A stretch of 64,000 nt of DNA from Sympetrum striolatum (taxonomy: Eukaryota > Arthropoda > Insecta > Odonata > Libellulidae), in contig OX388341.1 in the NCBI GenBank assembly GCA_947579665.1, positions 434,001-498,000 on the forward strand. Direction: 5' to 3'. This document shows, piece by piece, positions 12,101-26,300 of this stretch (its first letter is position 1; every line of letters begins with the position of its first letter). Under the pieces are notes generated by a model that searched no databases, was not told the origin of the DNA, and was given only the letters and a program-made list of their open reading frames with translations. Both the position numbers and the translations under genes were made by a program.

Positions 12101-14295
12101 TTTTCAGTTCCTGTTTGTCATTCTGGTTAAAATACCTATTATCCGAACATATCCTATCTGCAAGCCGACCTCAGTCCCGAAAAGTTCGGATAAACGATCC
12201 TCTACTGTATATCATTGACAAGATTTTCACATATATTATCCATTTATTCAATATTCATCAATTATAGTTCAAACTATGTTGCAGATAATCTCTTAATATT
12301 TATTAGTGGTATAAAAATATGCAATATTTGAAACATGTAAAACATGCAATTATTAAATACTTACTTTTGAAGTTAGAAAATATTCCATCATAATTTACAA
12401 AACTTCATTGTTATAAACAATAAAATTTTCCTATGATTAAATAGTTAAATGCGATGGAAGAATAATGCAGTGCATACATAAAATAGTGAACGAAAAATAC
12501 AAACAATACATCAATCAAAAGAATTATTATTACTTTTAAATGGAATGAATTACAGGAAAAAGCTGTAGGAATAGTTAGTTTTTCTTTAGTAAGAAAAACC
12601 AAGGTATGATGCTGTTCATCAAACATCGTATGAATTCATTTTTATTAGAATTATAAAATTAATGGTAATTCAGAAAAATTAAAATTGAAAGAAAAACATA
12701 CAAAAATAAAATTTCACAAATTAAAATTAAAATTTTCAGAAAACTATGTGTACCAATTTTTAGATACAATCAAGTGTCTGAAGATATTGTTAACAAGCCA
12801 AACTGCTTCAATAACTTAACAACAATATCTCTCTACCCTGAGAACAGGTTAGCTTTTAGAAACATTAAATTAATATATTTAAATTCACTGGAATATGAGA
12901 AAACAAAAATCAAGAAAGATAAGATACAATAATGAAATTCAAAGTACTTTATGGATTAAAGCTTGGGCATAAATGAATCATTCCTAAAAGCAGAACAACA
13001 TACCTGATCAGCTCCTGGTTTTTTCCTGTTCCATAAAACCATAAGCCCTCTGTTATAGCCAATCAGAATCTTGTCTGGGTCTCCAGGCTGCTCCGCTATG
13101 GCTTCCACAGCTCCTGGAATTTTCTTGTAATCCTCAGGAATGCTGAAGTGTGGTAAGGATAAAGAATAAATGCTCAAACATACAACTTTTGCAGAAAATA
13201 ATTACCAAACAAGCTTCACTCTATTTTATATTGAATTCTCTTCTCTTTAGCTGCATAAACTACTAAATTAAAACATGGTAAAACAATTTTTAATTATAAA
13301 CATTCTTCAAATTTGATTAATTCTATTAAATTGAGAGGGGCTATTTAAAATGTTTGTTCTTTAAAACACACCGAATAGAGAAATTTTGAAATAATACATG
13401 ATTTCAAATTGAAATAAAAAAATCTGATGTGGCCAGCACATGACTTTCTCCATATATATAAGATGTAAACATTTATCTACTGCAGTAATCTCGAACTCTA
13501 TATTCCATCTAAACTTGGAATATGAGTGATTAATATTATATATTATCTTTGACGCCAAAAACATGATAAATAATGTTTTACGGGACATGATCGATGAAAA
13601 ACGATGAAATTAGCCTTTCACCCATACAGCCCAGAGCGCCCACAAAGTACATAATCAGCAACTTCCGGTTTATCAGTATTTCATGAATAACTCCTACACA
13701 ATCAGTGATACAAAAATAGGTTTCAACCAAAAGTTATAGTAAATTACATTTTATAAAACTTTAATAAATATTAGTATATACCTAAATATCATATTTATGG
13801 AGATATTTTGAAAACCGGAAATGAGCTTTGAAGAATGAAGCTCAACTTCCGGTCAGCTGATTTACTCCAAAAACTAATCAACTCTAAAAAAACTAACCAA
13901 AGTACAATATATGAAATTTGGTGTTGATATAATGAATAGTTTTTATGTTAGAGCGCCCACAAAGTACATAACAGCTACTTCCGGTTTATCGGTATTTCAC
14001 GAATAACTCCTAATCAACCGGTGATATAAAAATATGTTAAATACAAAAGTTATAGTAAATTTTATTATCTAAAACTTTTATAAGTAATACAATACACGTA
14101 TATATCATATTAATGGAGATATTTTGAAAACCGGAAATAAGCTTTAATGAATGAAGCTCGACTTCCGGTCAACCGATTTACTCCAAAAACTAATCAACTC
14201 TGACAGCACACACCACAGTACTATATACGAAATTTGGTATTGATACGACAAATAGTTTTCACGTTAGAGCGCCCACAAACACACACACACATACA

Positions 14296-14357
<62 letters not shown>

Positions 14358-17300
14358 TCATTCCGAAAATAGTCAAAACGTGTTCTAGGGACCCCAAAAC
14401 ATGTATTTCCGTTGAAATCTCGAAGTCGAATTTTTTCATGAAAACAATACTTTCTCTATACTTCGTATATGGAGAAAGTAAAAACTGAGAAAATTAAAAA
14501 CGTTCCCAAAACTTAGGTTTAAAATTTAGGCACCCCTCCATCTATAAGGAAACCAAGATTCTGAGATTGAGAAAAAACCAAAAAACATTTCCTAAAATGA
14601 TTATTTTTCAAATACTAAAGCTCCATAAGGTCTAATGCACTCTAATTCCAAATTTGTGTTCTCAAGTCTATTTTTTTGCCTGACAGAGAGTATTTTTATT
14701 TTCCTTCATCACTTTAATAATGAGATGATAAAAGGAGCTGGTAACTAAAAATTATTGACATACTGCCTATTTTTTGAGAATATTTTACCTAACTTTGTTT
14801 TCTATTCACATACAAGGATAAAAAGTAGTAGCAACACTGAATTTATTTGAACCTAGCTATATTAAGAGAAAATAATCATATTTAATATCAGTCACCTTCC
14901 GTCATACGTGAGGAAGGCTTCGTACACTGTCGGTCACCATCTCTGTCACGCAAGGTTTGCCCTATGGTACAGATGATGGCTTTTCCTGTGGAATGTTTCC
15001 TTCATTTTGGCGAAAATATCTCAATCACAGTGATGGATTGGATTGAATATAATGGATGTTCCAGTACCTCACAGAGTGAGTTACGTTCTTTGGCTGAATT
15101 AGCAGTGCGACACTGACATGAAGGACAACGGGATTCCCAGTCAGAACATGCTGTCTCTTTGTTCCGAGTGCAGGATGAAGGTGATGTTTCAAGAAGTGGC
15201 AGTAGTAGGCTGCATGGACCATTTACCACTGAGGCACAACATTTTATGGATGTAACAAGCCACAATAAGCATCACTTTGGTACCACTCTGTACAGAGAAT
15301 AAGTAGTTTGAGCAAAGAGAGGCATTTATTTCCATTTATTGCCATTGCTTCAACTGCGGTTCATAATTCTGAGCCCAGGTTTTGTCCATGGTGAGGATCC
15401 AAGTAAATCGCCATCCTCCCCGAGTTGGTGATTGAACAATTACTTTGCATACGATGCCACTCCTAAACATATTGTTAGGGCACTGGCCTCCTGCACTGCA
15501 GCTCAATTGACTGACAACTTCACGTACACCTTTTAAGTTATTGTTGCTTTTTATCCAACCCTTGTAATCACACCATTTCCTTTTCAAGACTTGAAAATAA
15601 AACCCATGAGAATCTTCCCATCAATTTATAGATGAAACAGAAACCCATGACTGGATTTCAGAGGAATGAAATAAAGGATAAATGAAGTTTATCTGAATGT
15701 TATCAATAGCTTAACTCGGTGGAACACCATAGTGAAATAAATCTGAAACTGCAAAGAGGTTCGTCCGATTTCTATATTTAGTCTGTACTTTCATTCTTCC
15801 ATTACCATAAAAATCTTTTTATAAAAAAAATTTTAAAAGAGAAAAAATTTAATGAAAATAAGGATAAAATTTAATTCATGCATTACGTGACTATACTAAC
15901 TTTTGCATTACTACATCGACGTAAATGATGGTCTCTGACATCTCAAAGGTCTTCAGGTTGAGCAAATATATATTTCCACCTTCAGTTCCAAGCAGTAAAT
16001 GCTCTCCCGATGATTCCAAACATATTGCCGAGATCTTTTTCAGCCTAAAAAAAGAAAAAATATTTAATACCATATTTTCAGGTAGATAAGAAAAGTATCA
16101 TACATAAAAATAAATTTAGACAATGATTTGAATGGCAGAACATGATACATTTTAAAATGATATTGAATATACAATACCACTAGCCTAACTAACTTGAAAT
16201 AAAATCCAAAGAAAGTTTTATCTCCTTTCTCAATTGTCCAGAGAAAGGTACTTGTGATCATTTTGGCTGAAGAAAAGCAATATGAAATTCCTTTTTAAAC
16301 TCTTTCATGCATAGTGACACATCCTGAACAATTGGAAAATTTTAGCAGATGTCACAGTGTTAATAATAATAATAATCACAATCAAAAGAAAATTTCTCAA
16401 TGTATTTTATCTGGTATATACACTTTATCTCTACCATTGTCACAATCAGAAAATTTGAGACATTCATATTATCACGCATGTGAATGCTATGTTAAAAAAC
16501 AGCAATACAAACTTGATTCAGAAACATCTTAAGTTGATTTGAATGCCTTAATTACTTACTTCCCCTCTAAGGACTGAGCTTTCACTTCTTCCATAACTGC
16601 AACTCCATCCTTTTCATTGATTTCCCACAAATGCAAGGAATTATCCGCACATAGAGATACAATACGACCCTATGAGAGACAAAAAGGCACATTATACTTC
16701 GAATGAGTAAGATATGTTAAAAAATGGCTTCTCTATCTAATCATATATCAAAATCTTTAATTAGTTGGCCAGTTTAATTACCTGATTCGGAAGGAAGACA
16801 AGCTTGGTCACAGCATATTCGTTACTCTGGTGCTGTCCATAAAATTCCACCCCTGGTCTTCCAAAACTATACATAGTTAAGGTAATCATACAAAATTCTA
16901 ACATGAAAGCTACCTTAGAGGTCATACACAAATCACGTAATTATGTCGGCTACATAATGAGTGCTTTGTGAAGATTTTTAGCTCCCAATAATAATTCACT
17001 TTTTAATATACAATTTCAATTAAAAAGGCCTTTCATGCATTTCACCCAGATTCGATGCCATGACCTGTTTATAATTAGCATCGCACAGAACACAGACATA
17101 CCACACTCCACTCTGACTACTTCCATTTGACGCTTGTGCTTGCTCGGATCAGAGCTGCCAACTTTACACAGTAAATTGTGCGCGAGTTTTAAATTCAAAC
17201 TTTAAAAATGCAGAAATTTGGAATGTTTTGCAATTCTAAAACCGTCATGTAAAGCAAACCTTGATCCCCTCCCCCCAAATACTACTCTATTACACTAATG

Positions 17301-20300
17301 TTGGAATTAATGAGTAAATACAATAAAGAAGCAATCACTATGAGAAGGATACACTTTGAGGGCGCCTGAAGATGTTCCAATGGCCATAAGCCTTAGCGTG
17401 GGATCCCATGCCAAAGCTGAGGGCTTGTTTGGAAAACCATGTTGAACAGTCTGGAATAAAAAAAAAGAATATTTCTTAAAGAGAATTATGAAGTATTCTA
17501 CAGGTTAATTATAATTAAATACAGTACAATATAACTTAAAATGATGCAAAATCGTCCAAGTAATCATAAAACAAACATATCAAACAAAAGAAGAAATGTG
17601 TCAACTAAAACTAAGCACCTATCCGTGAGTAATTAAAATAAAACTGTTACAGCTTCATTAGCAGTACTAGTTGAAAAGATCATTATCATTAAGAAAATAT
17701 GCCCATTAGTTTAATTTCTCTGATCTACAATTTTATTTGAGTTGAAAGTCCACATCTGATTACAATCACAAAAATCAAAAAGAAGATATATACATATTTC
17801 CATAGGGAACATACAACTGAATTAGACAAAAATTGTAATTTGACAAACGATTAATATCAGATAAAATTTGAAAAAGTAGTTCTTTTAATATGCTTTTTTA
17901 CTTTCTCTCTCAGTGGTGGTAGTTACAGAACTATTATTCTGTACGTGAATAAAAATTGTAAATTTTAAGTGCACATTAAAAGAAGAAGATGTGTCTGGGA
18001 CCCTAAAAACTGCAATGACTTAAATAATTTCAACAAAGTCTTAAGTTACCTAATTTGACAGATAGAAAACTGAATAGCCTAATTCAAGCATTAAACCCTT
18101 TTTTACTCAAATGAAAAATAATCTAAGTTTAATTTTATACATGCAACCAAAAATCACACAACGAAAGATCATATATAATCATGTCGTAATCTGGAAAAAA
18201 TATGTAGACTTTTTGAAGAATATATTCCTATTAGTAAGTAGAATACGACGAAGTCTGACTTATTGCTGAAGGAAATAATCTTCGGAAAGACTGAATAGAA
18301 CAACAGCACACAAATGATCCGCTAACTAATGTGAGGGAATCTCATAAAAATATCTCTTACTTTGCATTCTGTTAATTCAACGAACAAATATGTTAACACC
18401 TATCATACAAGCTAACAAACAAAAGTTAACAAACTTCCTTACGCTTACTGACGAAATTCATCATAAAAATATTCTCAAACGAAAATCATTTATAGTATCA
18501 CTAAAAATCAGTAAGTCAATGGAATTAAAGCTTCCCTTCGAAAGTGTAGGCAATTTGCGAAATAAGATATACAAATAATTATATGTTTAGAGTAAGTTAG
18601 CCTTTTAAGAAAATTCAATAATCTACTTTTAGTAATTAACAAACAATTATGGATAACACAATTTCAGAATAGCTAGAGATGCTATCTTTAACTTAGTTAA
18701 AACCTGCATGGAGAGAAATATAAAAGGCGGGTGATGACTGCGATATTATCTTAACAAATGAGACACAGATATTAACGCAATAAAATCCCCTTTTCATGAT
18801 AAACCGATCTTTCGCTATTTTTCCTCTGAATTATCGCAAGCGCTTATATTATTCCCTCGGGTGATCGGATGGAAAGATTGTCTAATGTTTCGGAGGGAAA
18901 ATAAATGACAAGGATAGGAAACAACGAATAACGGGGACCTATCAAATAAGGTACAGATGGGATAAGCGGATGGAGAGAGCGACACCGATAAGACGATGTA
19001 CTGGAGATAAGAAGCGGACGGGTAAACAAGACGATTAAAAATTTCGAAAACGAAAAATCCTGGAAGAATGCCCAGAAATGCTCTCCTTTACATCAACTCC
19101 TATTTCTTCCACTATGTACAGAGGTAATTCCATAGGTTTATCCGGTAAGGTAAATCTACGAAACCGTTTTAGCGTGGAAAGCGATGAGTAAGCGGTTGGG
19201 TTTGAAAGGAAGGCTGGATGAGATTATATAGTACGAGTAAAATGTTGCTTGCATACTGCAAGCATATCGACAACACTAATTTCAAGTCGGCATAATATCG
19301 AAGGAAGAAATCCTCAAAAGAAAAAAAAAAAGGATTGAAAATATTCTTAAAATTCGCTGCAATTTATTCGTCCGGCATCGAACCCGGGTCTTCCTGGTCA
19401 TACATACTTACTATGCAGCACAACAGAAGATCAGCATCTCTAACTATGTGTTAAAATTCAAGCAGAAATATTGAATGCAACTGCCTCAAAAGACGTCCTA
19501 CTTTTCCCTTATATTCCTTATGTTAGTAATTATAATGTGCTCTGGTATCGAACACAGGAAAAGCATGGTCTTATCTAATTTTTTTTTTGTTAAACGGAGT
19601 CTTAATATACATCTTCTAGCTAAGCAAGAACTTCCTATCATTTCTATTACTGCATCAAAAAAAAATAATGCTTCCACAATGTATTTTAAAGGGCAGATTT
19701 TTGCATCGTCCTAGCATCGAACTCAGGATGTTTTCCGTGAAAGTCATTTATGTTTTCGATAGATCATGACCGTATATATAGGTTCCTTGGGTTTTGATTC
19801 TCTACCCAACCGGGAAGTATTTAAAAAAAATCCCGAAAATCAAAGCAATGCTTTTAAATGGGAAAAATCGGGACTTGGGGCCCTCTGGAATCGAACCCAT
19901 GACACTGAGGATCAAAATCGCAATTTTTCTGGAGGTTATACGTTATGGCCAATATGTCGTAAAAATTTCAAGTCAATGACGCTTGTGGTTTAGCCTGTGA
20001 ATTTGTATCCTATCTATCTATATGAATGAATCCGGAGAAGCGTCTATATATAATAGATTCAGTGCTGCAGAAGATACGAAACTAATTTGTGTACCGAATT
20101 AATCAGCGCATAACACGAATTTGTCTTCCAAATATTTTTCGCCTGAAATTAACACTGTTATACGGGTATATAACATATTTTATCTTAATTAAACAGGAGG
20201 AATCATACTCATTTTGAAGTCAGTTTAAAACGCCTTTGTTTAGGTATTTGATTTTGAAACTGTCTCGTCTCCCGAGAACGTTTTCTGATAATTTTCAGCC

Positions 20301-23300
20301 TATCAGCACTCGTGCTAAACTTAGATATAGATTTGTACACCGCGAGCCGCCAGTGGCCTATGGCAGGGAGTGAACAACATCCCGATTCCCACTACTCTAT
20401 TTGCTTCTCTAATAAACTGCGGAATGAGCGATCTCCGTATTTGCGATCACTAACTTCGCCTTCCTTTCCTTTGCACGATTTGCCGATTCTTTCCGAAGAT
20501 CGCGTTCGTTTAAGATCGGAACTAAAAACTAGGAACAGAGTTCCGAAAAGCTTATGCCGGTAATATGACCAAAACTTTCTATCTTCACATGCGAAACATT
20601 GCATTCCCACGTTTATGTGTAATAAACAATGTTAATGAAAATACCTGTCAATTGTGGAAACAGAAGAAGAGAACCAAACATCTGTGCAAATTACGTATTA
20701 ACACTCGAGCAGGTGTGCGACACAAATATGCTACCATCTGAATTCATACTTTGTTACAAAATAAATTGAATTTATCTTTACTCATCACCTTAAATTTGGC
20801 AAATTGTAATGATAGATCAGCTTTCATAGTCATTTGGAGCTGCTCTGCGTCCTGACCATTACAAATCTTCAAATTTCCTTCTTTCATTAGCGCCCTACAC
20901 TACACAGAAGTCAGCTACTGACGCACAATTCCAGCTTGGTTTTCTACATTTATCTTGAGGAGTACTCATCGACGCCAGATTTCACATCCAATCAGATTGA
21001 TCATAGAAGATCCCACAACTTTCTGTTCGTAAGATTTAATCTAACAAACAGCATGATTCATTGATTGCAATGATAACTAAATATGTCTTTATCAACTGAA
21101 AATACACCAACCAAATTGAACTAAGTTTTTCTCTAATCAAAAATATATTTTACTCCGAAGATCTGACGGAAGCTAACACATCTTTATAAGTTTTTTAGAG
21201 TTTGGCAGTTTTCAAGAATTAATATTCACCCATTTTCAGGGCTGCAAAGTTTCAAAGAATTCATCGCTCTACCACTAAATAGTTTAATCCGTATCCCGCT
21301 TGGCAATTTTAATTATAATTACTTTATTATTCAATTTATTTATTCCCTTTGAATTCGACATTTACAGCGAATATCTCAAGAGCAGATCTCAATTATCATA
21401 ATCAGATATCAATCGAAAAAAATTACAAAAATCGTTCATTATTCAAAAACTCGTAAAGACCTTTACTTTCTTCTTCACACCGGAGACAAATCCTCCATTT
21501 TTTCCTCAAATTTCCATAATCCTTTCCATTCTCATTACGAAATTTCGAACAACGCAAGAATGTCGGCTATTCAGGTAAAATAATTCAGTTTCGCATTATT
21601 TGAGATTTTTAATCATTAATAAAATTAAAAATTATCGCTTGGAATTTCAAGTTGACGATATTCTACGAATGAGTTAAAATTAGATTTAATTTTAGCTTCA
21701 GCGGCGCAACTCATGAAAATAGACTGATAGTGTAAATATTCAATTAGAAAATGTTTACAGTTTAAGAATACTGAAAGTATCCAATTTGGAAATACGAACC
21801 ATAAGGTGAACAAAAACATTTGGATCAACTTTCACATGACAAACTAGATTCCGATTTTATTAGCAATGCATTTTCCGCAAAAAAAATGAAAGAGCATTTT
21901 TAATAACGCGGAGTTAAAAGTTTGGATCCTTCTTTTTATCACAAGTGTACTCCTCCTACGTCAAGGCTGTTAATTTCACTTAAATAATAGTATACTAATG
22001 ATTTCACTATTAAATAAATGTGCATATTTATTTAAATATGCATGCATAAATTATACATGTATATATACATGCATCATTGAATCAATGGGTTCTAAACAAA
22101 AATAAACTTGAAATGTAAATCCATAATAATGATTCAACGTACGCATTACACTATTTACTTGACAGCCATCCGCAAAAGTCGAACAGGATAAATTTGGAAT
22201 AAAATAATCATTAACTACATATCTTTAATGATTAGTAATGACCCCGTCTCTTAAGTGACCGAGCGTTGCTCGATGCTGATTCAGTGCGAACTTGTCCTTC
22301 TTGTCTCGATGGAAAATTGTCAAACATGTCATTGTCTATACTTATAAGAAAGCTGCAACTGAGCCGTGTTTGTAGTATTACATTGAAGGAATTTAAAAAA
22401 AAATGTTGCATTTATCATTTTATGTTTCTCGGAGTCTAAAACAGTCATTTTAAAAATGTTTGTCTGTCAGTTATCGCAACACGCAATAACTACCCGACGG
22501 GTTTTGAGACATAAACTGCTCTTTATCCCGATAAGTAACATTTTTCGACGGGAAAATGGACCATGATGATCTGCAATGAGCAAAAGGGAGATGGATATGG
22601 GAGGGTTTCAACTTTACCATACGATGAGCTACTTTTCGTGTTTCATCTTTCGTTCGATCTCACATGAAATTAAGTATTTTCATGAGAAATGAAGGTAAAA
22701 TTCACTTACGCCACTTCCAGGCTTAAATTCCTACTGCAAAATTAAATTAGAAATAATGGTCATGAGAAATCGAGACAAGCACCGAAGGAACGGTAACTGA
22801 ATACAGACTCTTATTTAGATCGTGAAATATTGTTTTCGGATCAAAAATGCAATAGTTTTGACAAAATGGAGGAAGATTAGCTAACATTTTTAGGTTATAA
22901 ACAACAGGTCCCTCTGACGACCAATGCGATTGTTGTCTGAAATGATGAAGTGGCGAATGAAATGTCAGCAATTTCAAATTATTTTATGATACATGAACCG
23001 AGAAGATGGAAATGTATTATGAGCAGGTATGTGAACAGAAGTTATGATTATATTTCCTAGCCACAATTTTACCGTTTACTTATAATCATTGGTTCGACAC
23101 CAGAAAACCATTTGCATTCCCCATCAATTAAAGGGAAACGAAAGGAAAAGCGAACGCCCGGAATATTCATTGAACAAAGCGACATTTTGTAGAATGAAAG
23201 TTTAGACTACAGTGAGAAACGTTAGTTATTCAGAATTAGATTCAAATCGAATTTTCGCTAAGTAGGACATAAATTATGGAGATGTAAGATATCAATAACT

Positions 23301-26300
23301 TGTATAGCAGATTCCATCTTACTGAGAATACTATACGGAGGTATATCTACAAGTAAGAAGAATCGGATGAGCAAATGTAGAGCTGCATTGGCTACTATAC
23401 AACAAGCCACTGGATTAGCAGAATCGCAGACCAAAAGAGATTGACAAAATTGAATACAATTAAGGCCCATTCGAATCCTTCGCATAATGAATGGCCACTA
23501 GAACAGTCGTCGTAAACTGGGAAAGCGGTGTCAAGGAATTACAGGAAGAGGAATTCAATTGCTATTTATTATACCTTAATTTACTTCCTTTGAGCAGCAT
23601 ATAAGGCGAATACTACATTATGCTTACAATTAGTGGAAAAATATTAAATATCTTAAATTCACTTCATTTTAAAGGAATTAAATTTATGGAATTGGTTTTA
23701 AACCTTTAGCATCAAATGGTACTCAGACGTTTAACTGCGGTCGAAATAAACTTAATATTCTGGTTGGCAATATTATTGGCAATACTTTTTGTATTACAAC
23801 ATTAACTGCAACATTACTGTCAATACAAAAAGGATTGCCACTAATGTTGTTGTACGTACAGAATGACTTAAATAAGAACATTTTACTAAATACCATTGGA
23901 TATGAGCCAAAGAAATTAAAATGATCTTGGCAATGGAAGACAGGCTATTCCAACCAAAGTAAATATCCAACATCTGCTATTCATAATTGTAGAGCTCATT
24001 TAAAAAATTAATACATTTGGATAATTACAACTTTAAATATAAGTAATGAAATTCATCGAGCAAAGAATTGTGAGAAACGCACTGTTTTTCTCGAAGCATC
24101 TTTCATCGCAAGAAGAATTAAAGAGAGCGACCGTTTCATCTGCACTCATCAGGAATTTTCTTAAAGAAAATGAAGTTCATTTATTGAGAACATTTGCTTC
24201 AAACGTTGAAAATGACATCGCTTGAGGGTCCGATTTCAAGTCGAGTCCACCTGTCGGACATCAACGGCGAATCCGAAGCACTCGTGTCTTGTTCACGCAT
24301 TACGACATCCCAAAAGCGATCGAGGAAACCCTGGAAGACTAGGAATCCTGTTATTCAAAAAACAAACAGAGCCGTCTAGGAATAAAGCGATAGTCTATTT
24401 GGATGGATCCCCGTGGCAGCCAAACAGGGCGTGGTCGATGATCGATTGCGCCGTGGACAACTTATCAACGGAGAGATAACCAACTCCGTGAAGAGGGTAA
24501 TAAATACCACTCTCCTTCCTCCTACTGCACCCCAAATAATTCGCCGACACCTGTCGCCCTGAATTTCGTCGACTGACGATCGCGGTTCCTGACGGATGCT
24601 GCCCGACTGGACAGATTCAAGATGACGATGACAATGAGTTGGACTCGGATGAATAAGTTTCGCGGTTCGCCACGGCCTGAACAAACTGAGGAATGAGGTC
24701 GTTTGCTTGAAACATCAATGAGGCTTAACATGTTTACTTTAAAAAGTGGACAAATAGATTATTGAGCTACAAACGCTGCGTACAAACAAAATGAAAATTG
24801 ATGGATATCAAAACATATTTTCCTCCGTGTCTTCCAGGAAGTTGTTGTGCCATCATATTCAACGCCCATTCCCTTTGGTCACTTACCTTTACGTCATCCT
24901 TTTCTTAGTATACCCTAAATTACTTTCTTTATCAGTCTCTCTCCACAAACGATTGCCATCGCTTTATTACTTCAATCAAAACCCTCTGTTCCCATGCATC
25001 AAACAAAGAAGCAACGTCCGACAATTGCCAAATCAAGAAGATGCGTGACCGCACGTTGTCTAAATGCGTAACACACGCATTCTGAGCTGTAGGATATAAA
25101 AGAGATGGAAAGCGTGAAAGAGAAAGAGTGGAAAATTCGAAAGCTTTCACTGTAATTAATACATCCGAATGACGATCAGTCCTGTCTGGGCGCGTTTTCT
25201 AAATTAAACGAAGATTTCAAAGCACAAAGTAACAATCGCTAGGAGTCGATGGAACCTAGAAACAAGATAAAAGCTTCGTATTCTGGATTCAACAATAATT
25301 ATTTAAAGAATATTATGAAAATTAATTGAGGTGGCATCTTAGATAAAGTCAATCTTGAACGTAAGCATAAAATAGAAGTTTAATCAAATATTTTTGACGG
25401 CGATACTTCTCTTTCGTCGAAGTTAGCATTTGTTATGGTCAGAGGTGTATAAGTGTGGTCGATGATCACACTGTTCTCAAAGGTTTATCAAAACACCATT
25501 GCCGATAGACGGAGCGCCCGAAGTAGTTTTAGAGAATGTGTATCGGCGTATATTTGGAATTGACTTTCTCCTTTCATTTAAAGTTTAAGACTTCGAAAAC
25601 AGTTTAACTGTAATAAAAATAACACGAAGGAGACAAAATTAGCATACAATAAACGTCACTAGAACATAAATGGAAATAGGAAAAGGAGCTGTGGAATTAT
25701 TGCATTAAATTCGCAAGATTCGACGATAAAATGTCTGCATTACTCAGGAGAATTCGTCCAACAACAGTTTTTACCAAAAAAATACGCGACGGAAAGAACG
25801 AGATGTTAGAAGCGGTGATCATCGATGCTTGATCGAGGAGAAGCGAGATTCCGAATTTTAGAATTAAATTTGGGAGTATGTCCAAGACAGCAAACGACTT
25901 TTTTGCTATTTCCGTCCTCTGAAGTCCACCTCGACCGAACGTTTTTACGATCTCTGGGGGCCTCCATGAAGACGACGGAGGAGTTGGATTCCTCCGAAGA
26001 CCAGTAGCTCTGAGAGCAGGAGCACCAGCATTAAACCACTAAGGGTAAGAATATCGCCGAAATATCAGTCGAGATCATTCTGATTTTCCCTTACAAGTAA
26101 TGAAGGCCGTTTGAAACACAAATTAGTATTTGAGAACAAGAATTGCACACTTCGCATGGATACATTCAGCATTAAATAGGCAAATTTGCAATATTGGGGT
26201 TGAAAAGTGCAAATAAAGAGCCGTAGAGACATTTTACCGCCGTTTTGACAGAGAAATTAACAAAATAAGCATTCCAGGAGAAGGTGTACTTAAAAGAAAT

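Noticed and set aside
14221..14488. ORFs rich in Thr-His or Cys-Val repeats
   Set aside because: They are translations of the (CA)n microsatellite on either strand.
22021..22072. AT-rich palindromes (TTTAAATATGCATGCATAAA)
   Set aside because: Short palindromes in AT-rich DNA are expected by chance; no flanking duplication or repeat partner.
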